Source: Streptomonospora salina (GTDB taxonomy: Bacteria > Actinomycetota > Actinomycetes > Streptosporangiales > Streptosporangiaceae). Taken from it: DNA of 64,000 nucleotides. Location: positions 3,866,501 to 3,930,500 of the forward strand of contig NZ_JACHLY010000001.1 in NCBI RefSeq assembly GCF_014204715.1, given 5' to 3'. The notes under the pieces are model-generated. The model saw only the letters and a list, made by a program, of their open reading frames with translations. It ran no database searches and had not been told where the DNA came from. Positions within the stretch are counted from its first letter, which is position 1, and each line of letters begins with the position of its first letter. This document shows positions 50,513 through 58,249 of this stretch, piece by piece. Position numbers and translations under genes: made by a program.

Positions 50513-51341
50513 GGGCGGCGTCTGAGCGGAGGAAGGCGAGCATGAGCGCAACCACCCGGTCGGGGAACTGGTCGTGCGGGTAGTGCCCGGCGCCCTCGAT
50601 CATCTCCAGGCGGCCCAGGCCCGGCGGCAGGTCGGCGACGACCGCGGCCCCCTCGGCGTGCGGGTCGGCCCAGTCGGGGTCGAGCGTGCCCATCACGACC
50701 AGGACCGGGCAGCCGACGTCGCCGAGCCGGGCGCCGGCGTCGGTCGGGGCGCTGCGGCCCATGCCCTGCACGGCTTTCATCCGTCCGGGTTCGCGCAGCA
50801 GGGCGTCGATGCGGTCGAGCCGCTCGGTCCAGTCGGCCGGCTTCGCACCGGGGTAGGCCGTGTCGAGGTAGGAGCGCCACATCCCGACGCTGCCGAACAG
50901 GCCCGCGCCGAGCAGCCGCAGCATGCCCCGCCGGAAGCGCTTCACCCGCAGGTCGCCGAGGCGTACCGACTGCTTGCGGGTGAACGGAGCCAGCTCGACG
51001 GCCGCGGTGATCAGCGAGGGCTCCTGTGCCGCGGCGATCGTGGCGGCGCCGCCGGAGACCGAGTGGCCGACGAGTACGGCCGGGCCGCCCAGGTGGTGGA
51101 TCACGGCGAGCAGGTCGCCGGCGATGGCGGTGCGGCTCCAGGCCGGCCAGTCGGTGCTGGAGGCGCCGCAGCCGCGGAGGTCGACGGCGGCGACCCGGTA
51201 GCCCGCCGCCACCAGCTGCGGGATCACCCGACGGTAGGCGGCGCGGCTGTCGCCCATGCCGTGGGCGAGGACGATCAGCGGACCGGACCCCGCCACCTCG
51301 TACGCGATGGTGCCGTCGTCGACGGCGAGGTACTCGGGCAT
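50505..51341 (-). CDS. Alpha/beta-hydrolase
   Basis: The 278-residue enzyme has the alpha/beta-hydrolase fold: an oxyanion segment VLAHGMGDSR, nucleophile Ser in GHSVSGG, acid Asp in GTLDPDWAD and base His in GAGHYPHDQFPD. The substrate is unknown; esters, lactones or epoxides are all possible. It is first in an operon with TetR, suggesting induction by its own substrate. Confidence 0.88.
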   Translation of the reverse strand: MPEYLAVDDGTIAYEVAGSGPLIVLAHGMGDSRAAYRRVIPQLVAAGYRVAAVDLRGCGASSTDWPAWSRTAIAGDLLAVIHHLGGPAVLVGHSVSGGAATIAAAQEPSLITAAVELAPFTRKQSVRLGDLRVKRFRRGMLRLLGAGLFGSVGMWRSYLDTAYPGAKPADWTERLDRIDALLREPGRMKAVQGMGRSAPTDAGARLGDVGCPVLVVMGTLDPDWADPHAEGAAVVADLPPGLGRLEMIEGAGHYPHDQFPDRVVALMLAFLRSDAARA

Positions 51342-51351
51342 GGCATCCCCT

Positions 51352-51382
51352 CAAAGCTAAAGTTGTTAGCCAAAAGCTAAAG
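51352..51382. promoter_or_regulatory. Operator repeats upstream of the hydrolase/TetR operon
   Basis: CAAAGCTAAAG (51352-51362) recurs as CAAAAGCTAAAG (51371-51382), and GCTAA-n5-TTAGC (51356-51370) forms an inverted repeat between them. The patch is AT-rich and directly precedes the hydrolase start, so it is the likely TetR target and promoter. Confidence 0.55.
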
Positions 51383-51408
51383 GGATTAACCGATCCTGTC
51401 AACGGCGG

Positions 51409-51600
51409 TCAGTGCCCGCCGGCGCCGAAGAGGCGGGCCGCGTCGCCGTGCGGCATCGCGCGCAGCCAGTCCTCGTCCCGCCCCCAGTCCGCCCGCACAG
51501 GGCCTGGAGCTGTTCCGGACCGGGGCAGGGGATGTCGGGGAAATCGGCACCGGGCAGGATCCGGTTCCGGAGGTCCGCCAGGCGCGGCGGTTCAGCGGCG
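51409..51600 (-). pseudogene. C-terminal remnant of an amidohydrolase gene, frameshifted
   Basis: On the minus strand a fragment reads RILPGADFPDIPCPGPEQLQAL, then after a one-base frame change VRADWGRDEDWLRAMPHGDAARLFG and a stop. Both pieces are typical of the end of amidohydrolase_2 (TIM-barrel) proteins, including the Asp in GADFP. The rest of the gene is missing. Confidence 0.6.
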
Positions 51601-51672
51601 GGCCTCCTCCTCGGCTCCACGGCTCCGCCCGCACGCGTCGGGGCGGCCGCTGCGGGGATCCGCGGTGCGTGA

Positions 51673-51690
51673 ATACCAACCGGACGGTAT
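51673..51690. promoter_or_regulatory. TetR-type palindrome
   Basis: ATACC-n2-CCGG-n2-GGTAT is a perfect interrupted palindrome of 18 bp. Such sites are typical of TetR/AcrR regulators. It lies 90 bp upstream of the DUF1330 gene and just beyond the amidohydrolase remnant, whose lost promoter it may have served. Confidence 0.5.
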
Positions 51691-51780
51691 GTACGGTTGA
51701 TGCGGTGCGCCAGGCGTTTGGCGCCCGTGCCGCTGCGAGCGCCGGCCGCGGGGCCGCAGCACGACGACAAGGAGGCCGTG

Positions 51781-52158
51781 ATGGCAGTCGACCCTTCCGG
51801 TGCCGACCTCGCCCGCTTGCTCGACGAGGACCCCGGCGGTCCCGTGGTGATGCTCAACCTGCTGCGGTTCGCCCCGGGCGGACGGCCCGCCTATGAGGAG
51901 TACTCGCGCAAGGCGGGCCGCTTCCTGAAGAAGTACGGCGGCGAAGTGCTCTACGCGGGCGACGGCGCCTCGCCCCTGGTGGCCGAGGAAGGCCAGGACT
52001 GGGACGCCGTGCTGGTCGTGCGCTATCCCAGCCGCGAGGCGTTCAGCCGGATGGTCTCCGACCCCGAGTACCAGGAGATCACGCATCTGCGGTCGGGCGC
52101 GCTCAGCGAGGCCGTGCTCCAGCCGACCGTGCCGTGGGGATCGGGCCGCGGCGACTGA
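51781..52158 (+). CDS. DUF1330-family protein
   Basis: The 125-residue protein has the small ferredoxin-like DUF1330 pattern: GGPVVMLNLLRFAPGGRPAYEEYSRKAGRFLKKYGGEVLYAGDG in parts, then WDAVLVVRYPSREAFSRMVSDPEYQEI. AAGGAGG precedes the start; GTG 51778 is the adjacent alternative. Its biochemical role is unknown. Confidence 0.85.
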   Translation: MAVDPSGADLARLLDEDPGGPVVMLNLLRFAPGGRPAYEEYSRKAGRFLKKYGGEVLYAGDGASPLVAEEGQDWDAVLVVRYPSREAFSRMVSDPEYQEITHLRSGALSEAVLQPTVPWGSGRGD

Positions 52159-52363
52159 CCGCGCGCAGCCGGGCGGCGACGCGGGGGGCGCCACCCGGTA
52201 GAGCGGGGAGCGGTCCGACGTTGCGGCCGCCGGTGGCGGGTGCTGTGCTTGGTCCGTTCGCAGGCCCCGGGCCGGAGCGCGCGGTGCGGTACGCGCCGGC
52301 GGCCGTGCCGGCCCGGACCGCGGCGTGTTCCGTTCCGCCGCCGACGACGATGGAGACGACGAG

Positions 52364-52891
52364 ATGAGCTCTGCGGGTTCGGCCCCCGACGCACAGCCGG
52401 ATGCGGCGGGCGGCGCCGAATTCGCCGTCGAACCCGTCGGCGCGTGCGCGACGATGCTGCGGCCGTGCTGCAGCTGGACGGCCTGGGGAGCTGCCTACTA
52501 CGTGGTGATGGCCGCGTCCGAGGGGGAGCCGTTCGGGTGGCCCCTGCAGGCCCTGGCGCTGTTCGTCGCGGCGGGGATTCTGCGCGGGCTGTACCTGCTC
52601 GTGTTCTTCGGCGGCCACGCGCTGCGGATCGACGGTGACGGCGTGGAGCTGGCCACGCGGAGGAGGAGCCGCCGGATCCCCGCCTCCGTCGTGACCGAGC
52701 TTTCGTTGAAAACGCCCCACCAGGGGTGGGGATTCTCCTGCGTCGAGGTGGAAACCGTGCGGGACAAGCGCATCGTGCACAGGATCGCCGTGTTCGGCGG
52801 CGGGATGACCGACAAGCAGACGGAGTTCGAGAGGGTCGCTCCGCGGCTCGGATTCCGCATGCTCGACCGCCCGTGGACGTGGGCCCGGTGA
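52364..52891 (+). CDS. Small membrane protein with a PH-like domain, unknown function
   Basis: The 175-residue protein has an acidic disordered head of 35 residues, two membrane helices (WTAWGAAYYVVMAAS and LQALALFVAAGILRGLYLLVFFGG) and a soluble C-terminal half (LRIDGDGVELATRRRSRRIPASVVTELSLKTP) that resembles bacterial PH domains. No family was recognised. GGAGA precedes the ATG. Confidence 0.6.
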   Translation: MSSAGSAPDAQPDAAGGAEFAVEPVGACATMLRPCCSWTAWGAAYYVVMAASEGEPFGWPLQALALFVAAGILRGLYLLVFFGGHALRIDGDGVELATRRRSRRIPASVVTELSLKTPHQGWGFSCVEVETVRDKRIVHRIAVFGGGMTDKQTEFERVAPRLGFRMLDRPWTWAR

Positions 52892-53290
52892 CGACCGCCG
52901 CCCGCGGGCGCGCCTCCCGGCGCGTTCCCGTGCGGGCCTACCCGGTGCGCCCCGCACGATGATCCGGAAGCCGTTCGAAACAGTCGGGTAGCCACAGCTG
53001 CGGGAGCGCGCGGGATCGGGCCCAGGTGTGCGGCGGGCACGCAGCAACTGCGGTCGAAAGTATTCCGAAACGTTCCGGAAATTATTGACAGCACGGCGTG
53101 GCCGCCCGAACACTGTCACTACCGACAGAGCCTTCTCTGTGCACAACCGAGACCGGCCACAGCGGCCCGATCGCTCGGTTGGTCGGCGCAGGCCGCACGG
53201 GCCGCCTCGCCGCGCCCTGCAGCGCCGACCCGCGACGGCGGCCGATGCCGCCGTCAGTCCCGTCGTCCTTCACGAGGAGGAAGACCGCAG
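52892..53290. other. Upstream region of the xylanase gene
   Basis: This 399-bp gap holds the xylanase promoter. An AT-rich core at 53055-53095 contains GAAAGTATTCC, CCGAAACGTTCCGG and GGAAATTATTGACA, in tandem. The 5' leader after it is GC-rich. No gene was seen. Confidence 0.5.
53065..53078. promoter_or_regulatory. Candidate xylan-responsive operator
   Basis: CCGAAACGTTCCGG is a near-perfect palindrome (CCG-n-AACGTT-n-CGG) with a central CG, as in LacI-family sites. Related GAAA-n-TTTC boxes are known from xylanase promoters of Streptomyces. It precedes a TTGACA-like hexamer at 53085-53090 by 6 bases. Confidence 0.5.
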
Positions 53291-54295
53291 ATGACCACAT
53301 CCCCCACACGCCCGAGCCGCACTCCCGGCCGAGTCAAGCGCGTCGCCGGCCGCGCCTTCGTCGCCGCGGTAGCGGTCGTCACGGCCTCGACCGTGCTGCC
53401 CAGCGGCGCCAGCGCGGCCATCACGTCCAACCAGACCGGCACCCACGACGGCTACTTCTACTCGTTCTGGACCGATTCCGAGGGAACCGTCTCCATGGAG
53501 AACGGGTCCGGCGGCAACTACAGCACCTCATGGAGCGACACCGGCAACTTCGTCGCCGGCAAGGGCTGGAGCACCGGCGGGCGCCGCACCGTGGACTACT
53601 CCGGAAGCTACAACCCGTCCGGGAACTCCTACCTGACGCTCTACGGGTGGACCACAGACCCGCTCGTGGAGTACTACATCGTGGACAACTGGGGCAGCTA
53701 CCGTCCCGACGGCGAGTACCAGGGCACCGTCACCAGCGACGGCGGCACCTACGACATCTACCGGACGATGCGCTACGACAAGCCCTCCATCGAAGGCACC
53801 GCGACCTTCCCGCAGTACTGGAGCGTCCGACAGAACCGCAGGACCGGCGGAAGCATCACCACCGGCAACCACTTCGACGCCTGGGCCGGCCACGGCATGG
53901 ACATGGGCAACCACGACTACATGATCATGGCGACCGAGGGCTACGAGAGCAGCGGCAGCTCCGACATCACCGTGGGCACCACCTCCGGAGGCGGAGGCGG
54001 CGGCGGTGGCGGCGGCGGTGGCGGTGGCGGTGGAGACTGCACCGCCTCGCTGTCCGGAGGCCAGCAGTGGGACGACCGCTACAACCTCTCCGTCGACGTC
54101 AGCGGATCGAGCGACTGGACCGTGACGGTGGACGTGCCCTCGCCCGCCAAGGTCTCGGCGACGTGGAACGTCGACGCCGACTACCCCGACGCCCAGACGC
54201 TGGTCGCCACCCCCAACGGAAACGGCGACAACTGGGGCATGACGATCGACCACAACGGCAACTGGAACTGGCCGACCGTGTCGTGCAGCGCCTAG
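53291..54295 (+). CDS. Secreted GH11 endo-1,4-beta-xylanase with cellulose-binding-like domain
   Basis: The 334-residue enzyme cuts xylan outside the cell. A twin-basic long signal peptide ends near GASAA (about residue 43). The GH11 jelly-roll contains Glu127 ([13 protein letters not shown]) and Glu216 ([10 protein letters not shown]), the nucleophile and acid/base pair. A run of 16 glycines then links to a C-terminal region ([24 protein letters not shown] ... [11 protein letters not shown] in parts), like a family 2-type binding module with a disulfide. The pectate lyase at 28-29 kb suggests a plant-biomass lifestyle. Confidence 0.93.
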   Translation: MTTSPTRPSRTPGRVKRVAGRAFVAAVAVVTASTVLPSGASAAITSNQTGTHDGYFYSFWTDSEGTVSMENGSGGNYSTSWSDTGNFVAGKGWSTGGRRTVDYSGSYNPSGNSYLTLYGWTTDPLVEYYIVDNWGSYRPDGEYQGTVTSDGGTYDIYRTMRYDKPSIEGTATFPQYWSVRQNRRTGGSITTGNHFDAWAGHGMDMGNHDYMIMATEGYESSGSSDITVGTTSGGGGGGGGGGGGGGGGDCTASLSGGQQWDDRYNLSVDVSGSSDWTVTVDVPSPAKVSATWNVDADYPDAQTLVATPNGNGDNWGMTIDHNGNWNWPTVSCSA

Positions 54296-54387
54296 CGGAC
54301 GACTTCTGAACCCGGCCCGTACCTCCACCCGTGGCGCGGCGGTCTGCGAACCGCCGCGCCACGGCGCGCTCCGCCCCCGCCGTGGCA

Positions 54388-55203
54388 CTACCCGCCGGTT
54401 CCGCCCGGATCCGCGGCGCGGACGACCCCCTGCCGCGTCGTGACGGTGAAGGCGCCCTCGGCGGCGATCGCCGCCTCCAACCGCTCGCGGGCGCGGTTCA
54501 CGGCCGCGTCGAACGGCACCCCGGTCTGGGCGGCCCAGACGCGGTAGGACCCCAGGTGCTCCAGCACCGGAGCCGGATCGCCGGCCGTAATGGTGCCGGT
54601 GAGTTCCCGCACGCTGACGTCGGCGAAGTGCTCCTCGATCTGCGCGGCCGCCGTTTCCAGCGGGAAGCGGTCCGACAGGTGCACGGGGCGCGGCCCCTCA
54701 GCGGTGCCCAGCACGTCGGCGGCCGCGGCCTGGAAGAGGTCGTCCAGCTCCCGCTTGTCGTCCGCGGCGTTGGTCGAGGCGACCAGGACGCCGCCGGGCT
54801 TGAGGACGCGGGCGGCCTCCGCCAGGGCGGCGTCGATGTCGGGCAGGTGGTAGAGCGCGTGCAGCGCCAGTACCGCGTCGACGCTTTCGGTCGTGACCGG
54901 AAGCTGCGCGGCGGCCGCGCACAGCACGGGAGGGGGCAGGTCCTCAAGCCGGCCCGGTTCGGCGTCGACCCCGACGACCGTCGCCGCCGGGCGTTCGCTG
55001 CGCAGCCGGGCGAGGTGGGTGCCGTCGCCGCAGCCGAGGTCGAGCACGGTGCGGTGGACGTCGGAGAGCGTGCCGGCGACGAGGGCGGGCAGGTCGTGGG
55101 ACGGCCGCTGAAGATCGTAGAGCGTGGGCCGCGCCGCGGCGCCGCGGCTGTCGCGGTCAGCGGGGAGGCGATCGGTAGTTGCGCGGATCCGGTCGGCGTT
55201 CAT
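54388..55203 (-). CDS. Class I SAM-dependent methyltransferase
   Basis: The 271-residue protein has motif I VLDLGCGDGTHLARL, VVGVDAEPGRL, ESVDAVLALHALYHL and VLKPGGVLVASTN, as in UbiE/Methyltransf_11 proteins. GGGAG lies before the ATG at 55203; ATG 55212 is a near alternative. It is convergent with the xylanase and divergent from the desaturase. The substrate is unknown. Confidence 0.85.
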   Translation of the reverse strand: MNADRIRATTDRLPADRDSRGAAARPTLYDLQRPSHDLPALVAGTLSDVHRTVLDLGCGDGTHLARLRSERPAATVVGVDAEPGRLEDLPPPVLCAAAAQLPVTTESVDAVLALHALYHLPDIDAALAEAARVLKPGGVLVASTNAADDKRELDDLFQAAAADVLGTAEGPRPVHLSDRFPLETAAAQIEEHFADVSVRELTGTITAGDPAPVLEHLGSYRVWAAQTGVPFDAAVNRARERLEAAIAAEGAFTVTTRQGVVRAADPGGTGG

Positions 55204-55500
55204 CACTCCCATCCTGCCGCCGCGGGAACCCGGAGGGAAGCGTCGTCACAGGAGCCGCAGGGCCGGTGCGGGTGTGCCGGCCCGCGGTGTCGCACGGCCG
55301 TACGCGGCGGCTGCGGGAACATCTCCCGCTGCGGGTACGTTGCAGTGGACAGGTACACGGCTGAGTTTTTCCAATGCGGACACACCGGCGGGCACCCGGA
55401 CGGGGCCACTCGTGCCAGGTGCTCCTGGATCGGCGGAGGTTCAGCAAGCCGAGGCCGCGACGACGCGACCCCTTCTCCCCCTCGCCCAGGAGACCCGTAT
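55204..55500. other. Divergent promoter region, 297 bp
   Basis: This gap separates the methyltransferase and desaturase genes. A less GC-rich stretch near 55350-55385 (TGAGTTTTTCCAATGCGGA) may contain a promoter. No gene or RNA was recognised. Confidence 0.35.
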
Positions 55501-56805
55501 ATGCCCCATGGCACAGTGCAACGATGCGACGCCGACACCGGAACCGGAAGCGTCGCCCCCGACGACGGCACCGCCGAAATCTCCTTCCGGACCTCGCCCG
55601 AGGCCTGCGCAGGCGGCCGGATCACCGAAGGACGCCGCGTGGCCTACCGGGCCGGTCAGGGCCCCGACGGCCCCGCGGCCGAGGACCTCCGCCCCCTGGA
55701 CGCCGACGACCGGGCCCTGGAACTCGCGGCCGTCGGCGCCGCCGCCGGCGAGCCGGCCCGCGCGGAGCCGGGCGGATCCCGGCCCGAACGCCGCGGCAGC
55801 GACTACGCCGTGCTCTCCCGCGAGGTCAAGGCCGCCGGGCTGCTGAACCGGCGCCCCCTGTCCTACGCGGTGCGCATCGGCGTGAACCTGCTCCTGCTGG
55901 CAGCGGGATGGACCGCGTTCGCGCTGATCGGCGCGTCCTGGTGGCAGCTGCTGACGGCCGCGTTCCTCGGGATCGTCTTCACCCAGACCGCGTTCCTCGG
56001 TCACGACGCCGGGCACCAGCAGATCTCGTCCTCCAAACGCGTCAACGACTTCATCGGGCGCGTGCACGGCGACCTGCTGGTCGGGCTGAGCTACGGCTGG
56101 TGGAACTCCAAGCACAACCGCCATCACGCCCACCCCAACCAGGTCGAGCGCGACCCGGACATCGCCGGCAACGCGATCGCCTTCACCGAGGAGCAGACCC
56201 GGGCCCGCACCGGCGTCGGGGTCTGGGTGGCGCGCAGGCAGGCGTGGCTGTTCTTTCCCATGCTGCTGCTGGAAGGGCTCAACCTGCACGTCTCCAGCGT
56301 GCGGGCGCTGTTCGGCAGCACCGCCGCCACCCGCGGCACCAAGCTGGCCGAGGCCGTGCTGCTCACCGCGCATCTGGGCGGCTACCTCGCCGCCGTCTTC
56401 GTCGTGCTCTCGCCGCTGCAGGCCGTGGCCTTCATCGCCGTTCACCAGGGCCTGTTCGGGCTGTACATGGGATGCTCGTTCGCGCCCAACCACAAGGGCA
56501 TGCCGATCATCGCCAAGGGCGAGAAGATCGACTTCCTGCGGCGGCAGGTGCTGACCTCGCGCAACATCCGCGGCGGCCGCTTCACCGACGTGGCCCTGGG
56601 CGGGTTGAACTACCAGGTCGAACACCACCTGTTCCCTTCGATGCCCCGCTCGGCGCTGCCCCGGGTCCAGCCGATGGTGCGCGAGTTCTGCGCCAGGCAC
56701 GGCATCGAGTACTACGAGACCGGTCTGGTGGAGTCCTACCGCCAGGTGCTGCGGCACTTGAACACCGTCGGCGGGGGGTCGCTGCGCCCCGACCTGGAGT
56801 ACTGA
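55501..56805 (+). CDS. Fatty-acid desaturase with an N-terminal cold-shock-like domain
   Basis: The 434-residue protein joins two parts in one open frame. Residues 1-66 align with cold-shock proteins (HGTVQRCDADTGTGS, then GQGPDGPAAEDLRP, compare [14 protein letters not shown] and [12 protein letters not shown] in the gene at 61348), but lack the RNA-binding aromatics. A linker to about residue 98 precedes a membrane desaturase with His boxes HDAGH (168-172), HNRHH (205-209) and QVEHH (372-376). The enzyme inserts double bonds into lipid acyl chains. The fused domain suggests temperature-linked control. GGAG precedes the ATG. Confidence 0.85.
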   Translation: MPHGTVQRCDADTGTGSVAPDDGTAEISFRTSPEACAGGRITEGRRVAYRAGQGPDGPAAEDLRPLDADDRALELAAVGAAAGEPARAEPGGSRPERRGSDYAVLSREVKAAGLLNRRPLSYAVRIGVNLLLLAAGWTAFALIGASWWQLLTAAFLGIVFTQTAFLGHDAGHQQISSSKRVNDFIGRVHGDLLVGLSYGWWNSKHNRHHAHPNQVERDPDIAGNAIAFTEEQTRARTGVGVWVARRQAWLFFPMLLLEGLNLHVSSVRALFGSTAATRGTKLAEAVLLTAHLGGYLAAVFVVLSPLQAVAFIAVHQGLFGLYMGCSFAPNHKGMPIIAKGEKIDFLRRQVLTSRNIRGGRFTDVALGGLNYQVEHHLFPSMPRSALPRVQPMVREFCARHGIEYYETGLVESYRQVLRHLNTVGGGSLRPDLEY

Positions 56806-56921
56806 GCCGGACCCGGCGCCGCTCGGCCGCGCGCGACCGGGCACGCGGCCGCGCGCACCGCGGATGAGGAGGAGACGGCCCCGGACCGCGGTCCGGGGCG
56901 CACCGCCGCCGACCGCGGCGG

Positions 56922-57320
56922 TCAGCCCCCGCCCCAGCACAGGCAGAACGGGTGGCCGGCCGGGTCGGTGTAGACACGGAACCCGGTTCCGGACTCCGCC
57001 CGCAGGCCCTGGTCGACCTCGTGCCGGGAACTCCAGGGCAGCCGGGTCGCGCCCAGAGACAGGGCAGCGGCCTCGGCTTCGTCGATGTCGTCGACCTCGA
57101 AGTCCAGGTGGATCTGCATCGCACCGGAGTCGTCGGGCCATACGGGCGGCTCGTAGCGGGGCGAGTGCTGGAAGCTCAACGTCGTGGTCGCGTCGTCGCC
57201 GATGTCGAACCAGTCGTCGTCGGCCCGGGTGATCCGCACGCCGAGCAGGTCGGCGTAGAACCGCGCCAAGGCGCGGATGTCGCGTGCCTCCAGCACGACC
57301 GTCTGCAGCCGGATGGCCAT
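56922..57320 (-). CDS. VOC/glyoxalase-family protein
   Basis: The 132-residue protein has the vicinal-oxygen-chelate pattern: LQTVVLEARDIRALARFYADLLGVRI, MQIHLDFEVDDIDEAEAAALSLGAT and FRVYTDPAGHPFCLCW. AGGAGA precedes the ATG at 57320. Members include lyases, dioxygenases and antibiotic-binding proteins, and the exact role cannot be told. It is divergent from the second two-component system. Confidence 0.88.
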   Translation of the reverse strand: MAIRLQTVVLEARDIRALARFYADLLGVRITRADDDWFDIGDDATTTLSFQHSPRYEPPVWPDDSGAMQIHLDFEVDDIDEAEAAALSLGATRLPWSSRHEVDQGLRAESGTGFRVYTDPAGHPFCLCWGGG

Positions 57321-57523
57321 GCGCTCTCCTTCGTCCGTTCTCCGTCGAACCGTCGCCGCCGATCCTGCCGCACGGGTACGACACGCCACCCGGGGACCGC
57401 GCCGAGCCGCCGGGCCCGGTCCCCGGGGCCGACCCCCGCCGAGTGCCTCCAACCTTTTTCTAGCCTTCCGCGTCTACGCTCGCGCCCGGACCGCGCAGGC
57501 CACGACCGAGGAGGACGAACGGG

Positions 57524-58249
57524 ATGAGCGAGCGAACCGAGGCGGCGGCCGCCGATCCGGCGACCCGCGTCCTCCTCGTCGAGGACGACCCCAACATCCG
57601 GGAACTGCTGACCTCCTCCCTGGAGCTCGGCGGCGACACTCCCCGCGGCGTCGCCGACGCGGACGCCGCCGTGGCGGCCCTCGGCGCGTTCACCCCCGAC
57701 ATCGCCGTGGTCGACGTCATGCTGCCCGGCCGCAGCGGGCTGGATCTGGTCACCGACCTGCGCGGGGTGCTGCCCGACCTCCCGGTGCTGCTGCTGACCG
57801 CGCGGGGCGCGGTGGAGGACCGCGTCGCGGGGTTCCGGGCCGGCGCGGACGACTACGTCACCAAACCCTTCAGCCTGGACGAGGTCCTGCTGCGGATGAA
57901 AGCCATCCTGCGCCGCACCGGCGGCCGGTCCGAATCCGAGGCGTCGCCGCTGCGCTACGCCGACCTCGAACTCTGCGAGGAAGTCCACGAGGCCCGCCGC
58001 GGCGGCACGCCGATCCCCCTGTCGCGCACCGAACTGGCGCTGCTGCGCTACCTGATGGTCAACGCGGGCCACGTCGTCGGCAAGCCCCAGATCCTCGACC
58101 GCGTGTGGGGCGGAGGCGCCGACGACACCCGCGTAGTGGAGACCTACATCAGCTACCTGCGCCGCAAGCTCGACTCCGGCCGGGTACCCCTGATCCACAC
58201 CGTCTGGGGCGTGGGCTACACCCTGCGGCTCAGCGCGCAGGAGCGCTGA
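57524..58249 (+). CDS. OmpR-family response regulator, second system
   Basis: The 241-residue protein has a receiver domain with LLVEDDPNIRELL, phospho-acceptor Asp64 (AVVDVMLPGRSG) and DDYVTKPF, then a winged helix (SRTELALLRYLMVNAGHVVGK; IHTVWGVGYTLR). Its stop overlaps the kinase start (TGATG). It resembles the pair at 7.6 kb in layout but is not an immediate copy. Confidence 0.92.
   Translation: MSERTEAAAADPATRVLLVEDDPNIRELLTSSLELGGDTPRGVADADAAVAALGAFTPDIAVVDVMLPGRSGLDLVTDLRGVLPDLPVLLLTARGAVEDRVAGFRAGADDYVTKPFSLDEVLLRMKAILRRTGGRSESEASPLRYADLELCEEVHEARRGGTPIPLSRTELALLRYLMVNAGHVVGKPQILDRVWGGGADDTRVVETYISYLRRKLDSGRVPLIHTVWGVGYTLRLSAQER

Noticed and set aside
53989-54033. GGC/GGT run in the xylanase as a repeat element
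   Set aside because: It encodes a 16-glycine linker between the catalytic and binding domains and is normal for secreted polysaccharide hydrolases.
54331-55500. Extension of the desaturase frame upstream by 390 codons
   Set aside because: It overlaps the methyltransferase antisense and has no family resemblance; the cold-shock-like start MPHGTV with a ribosome site marks the true start.
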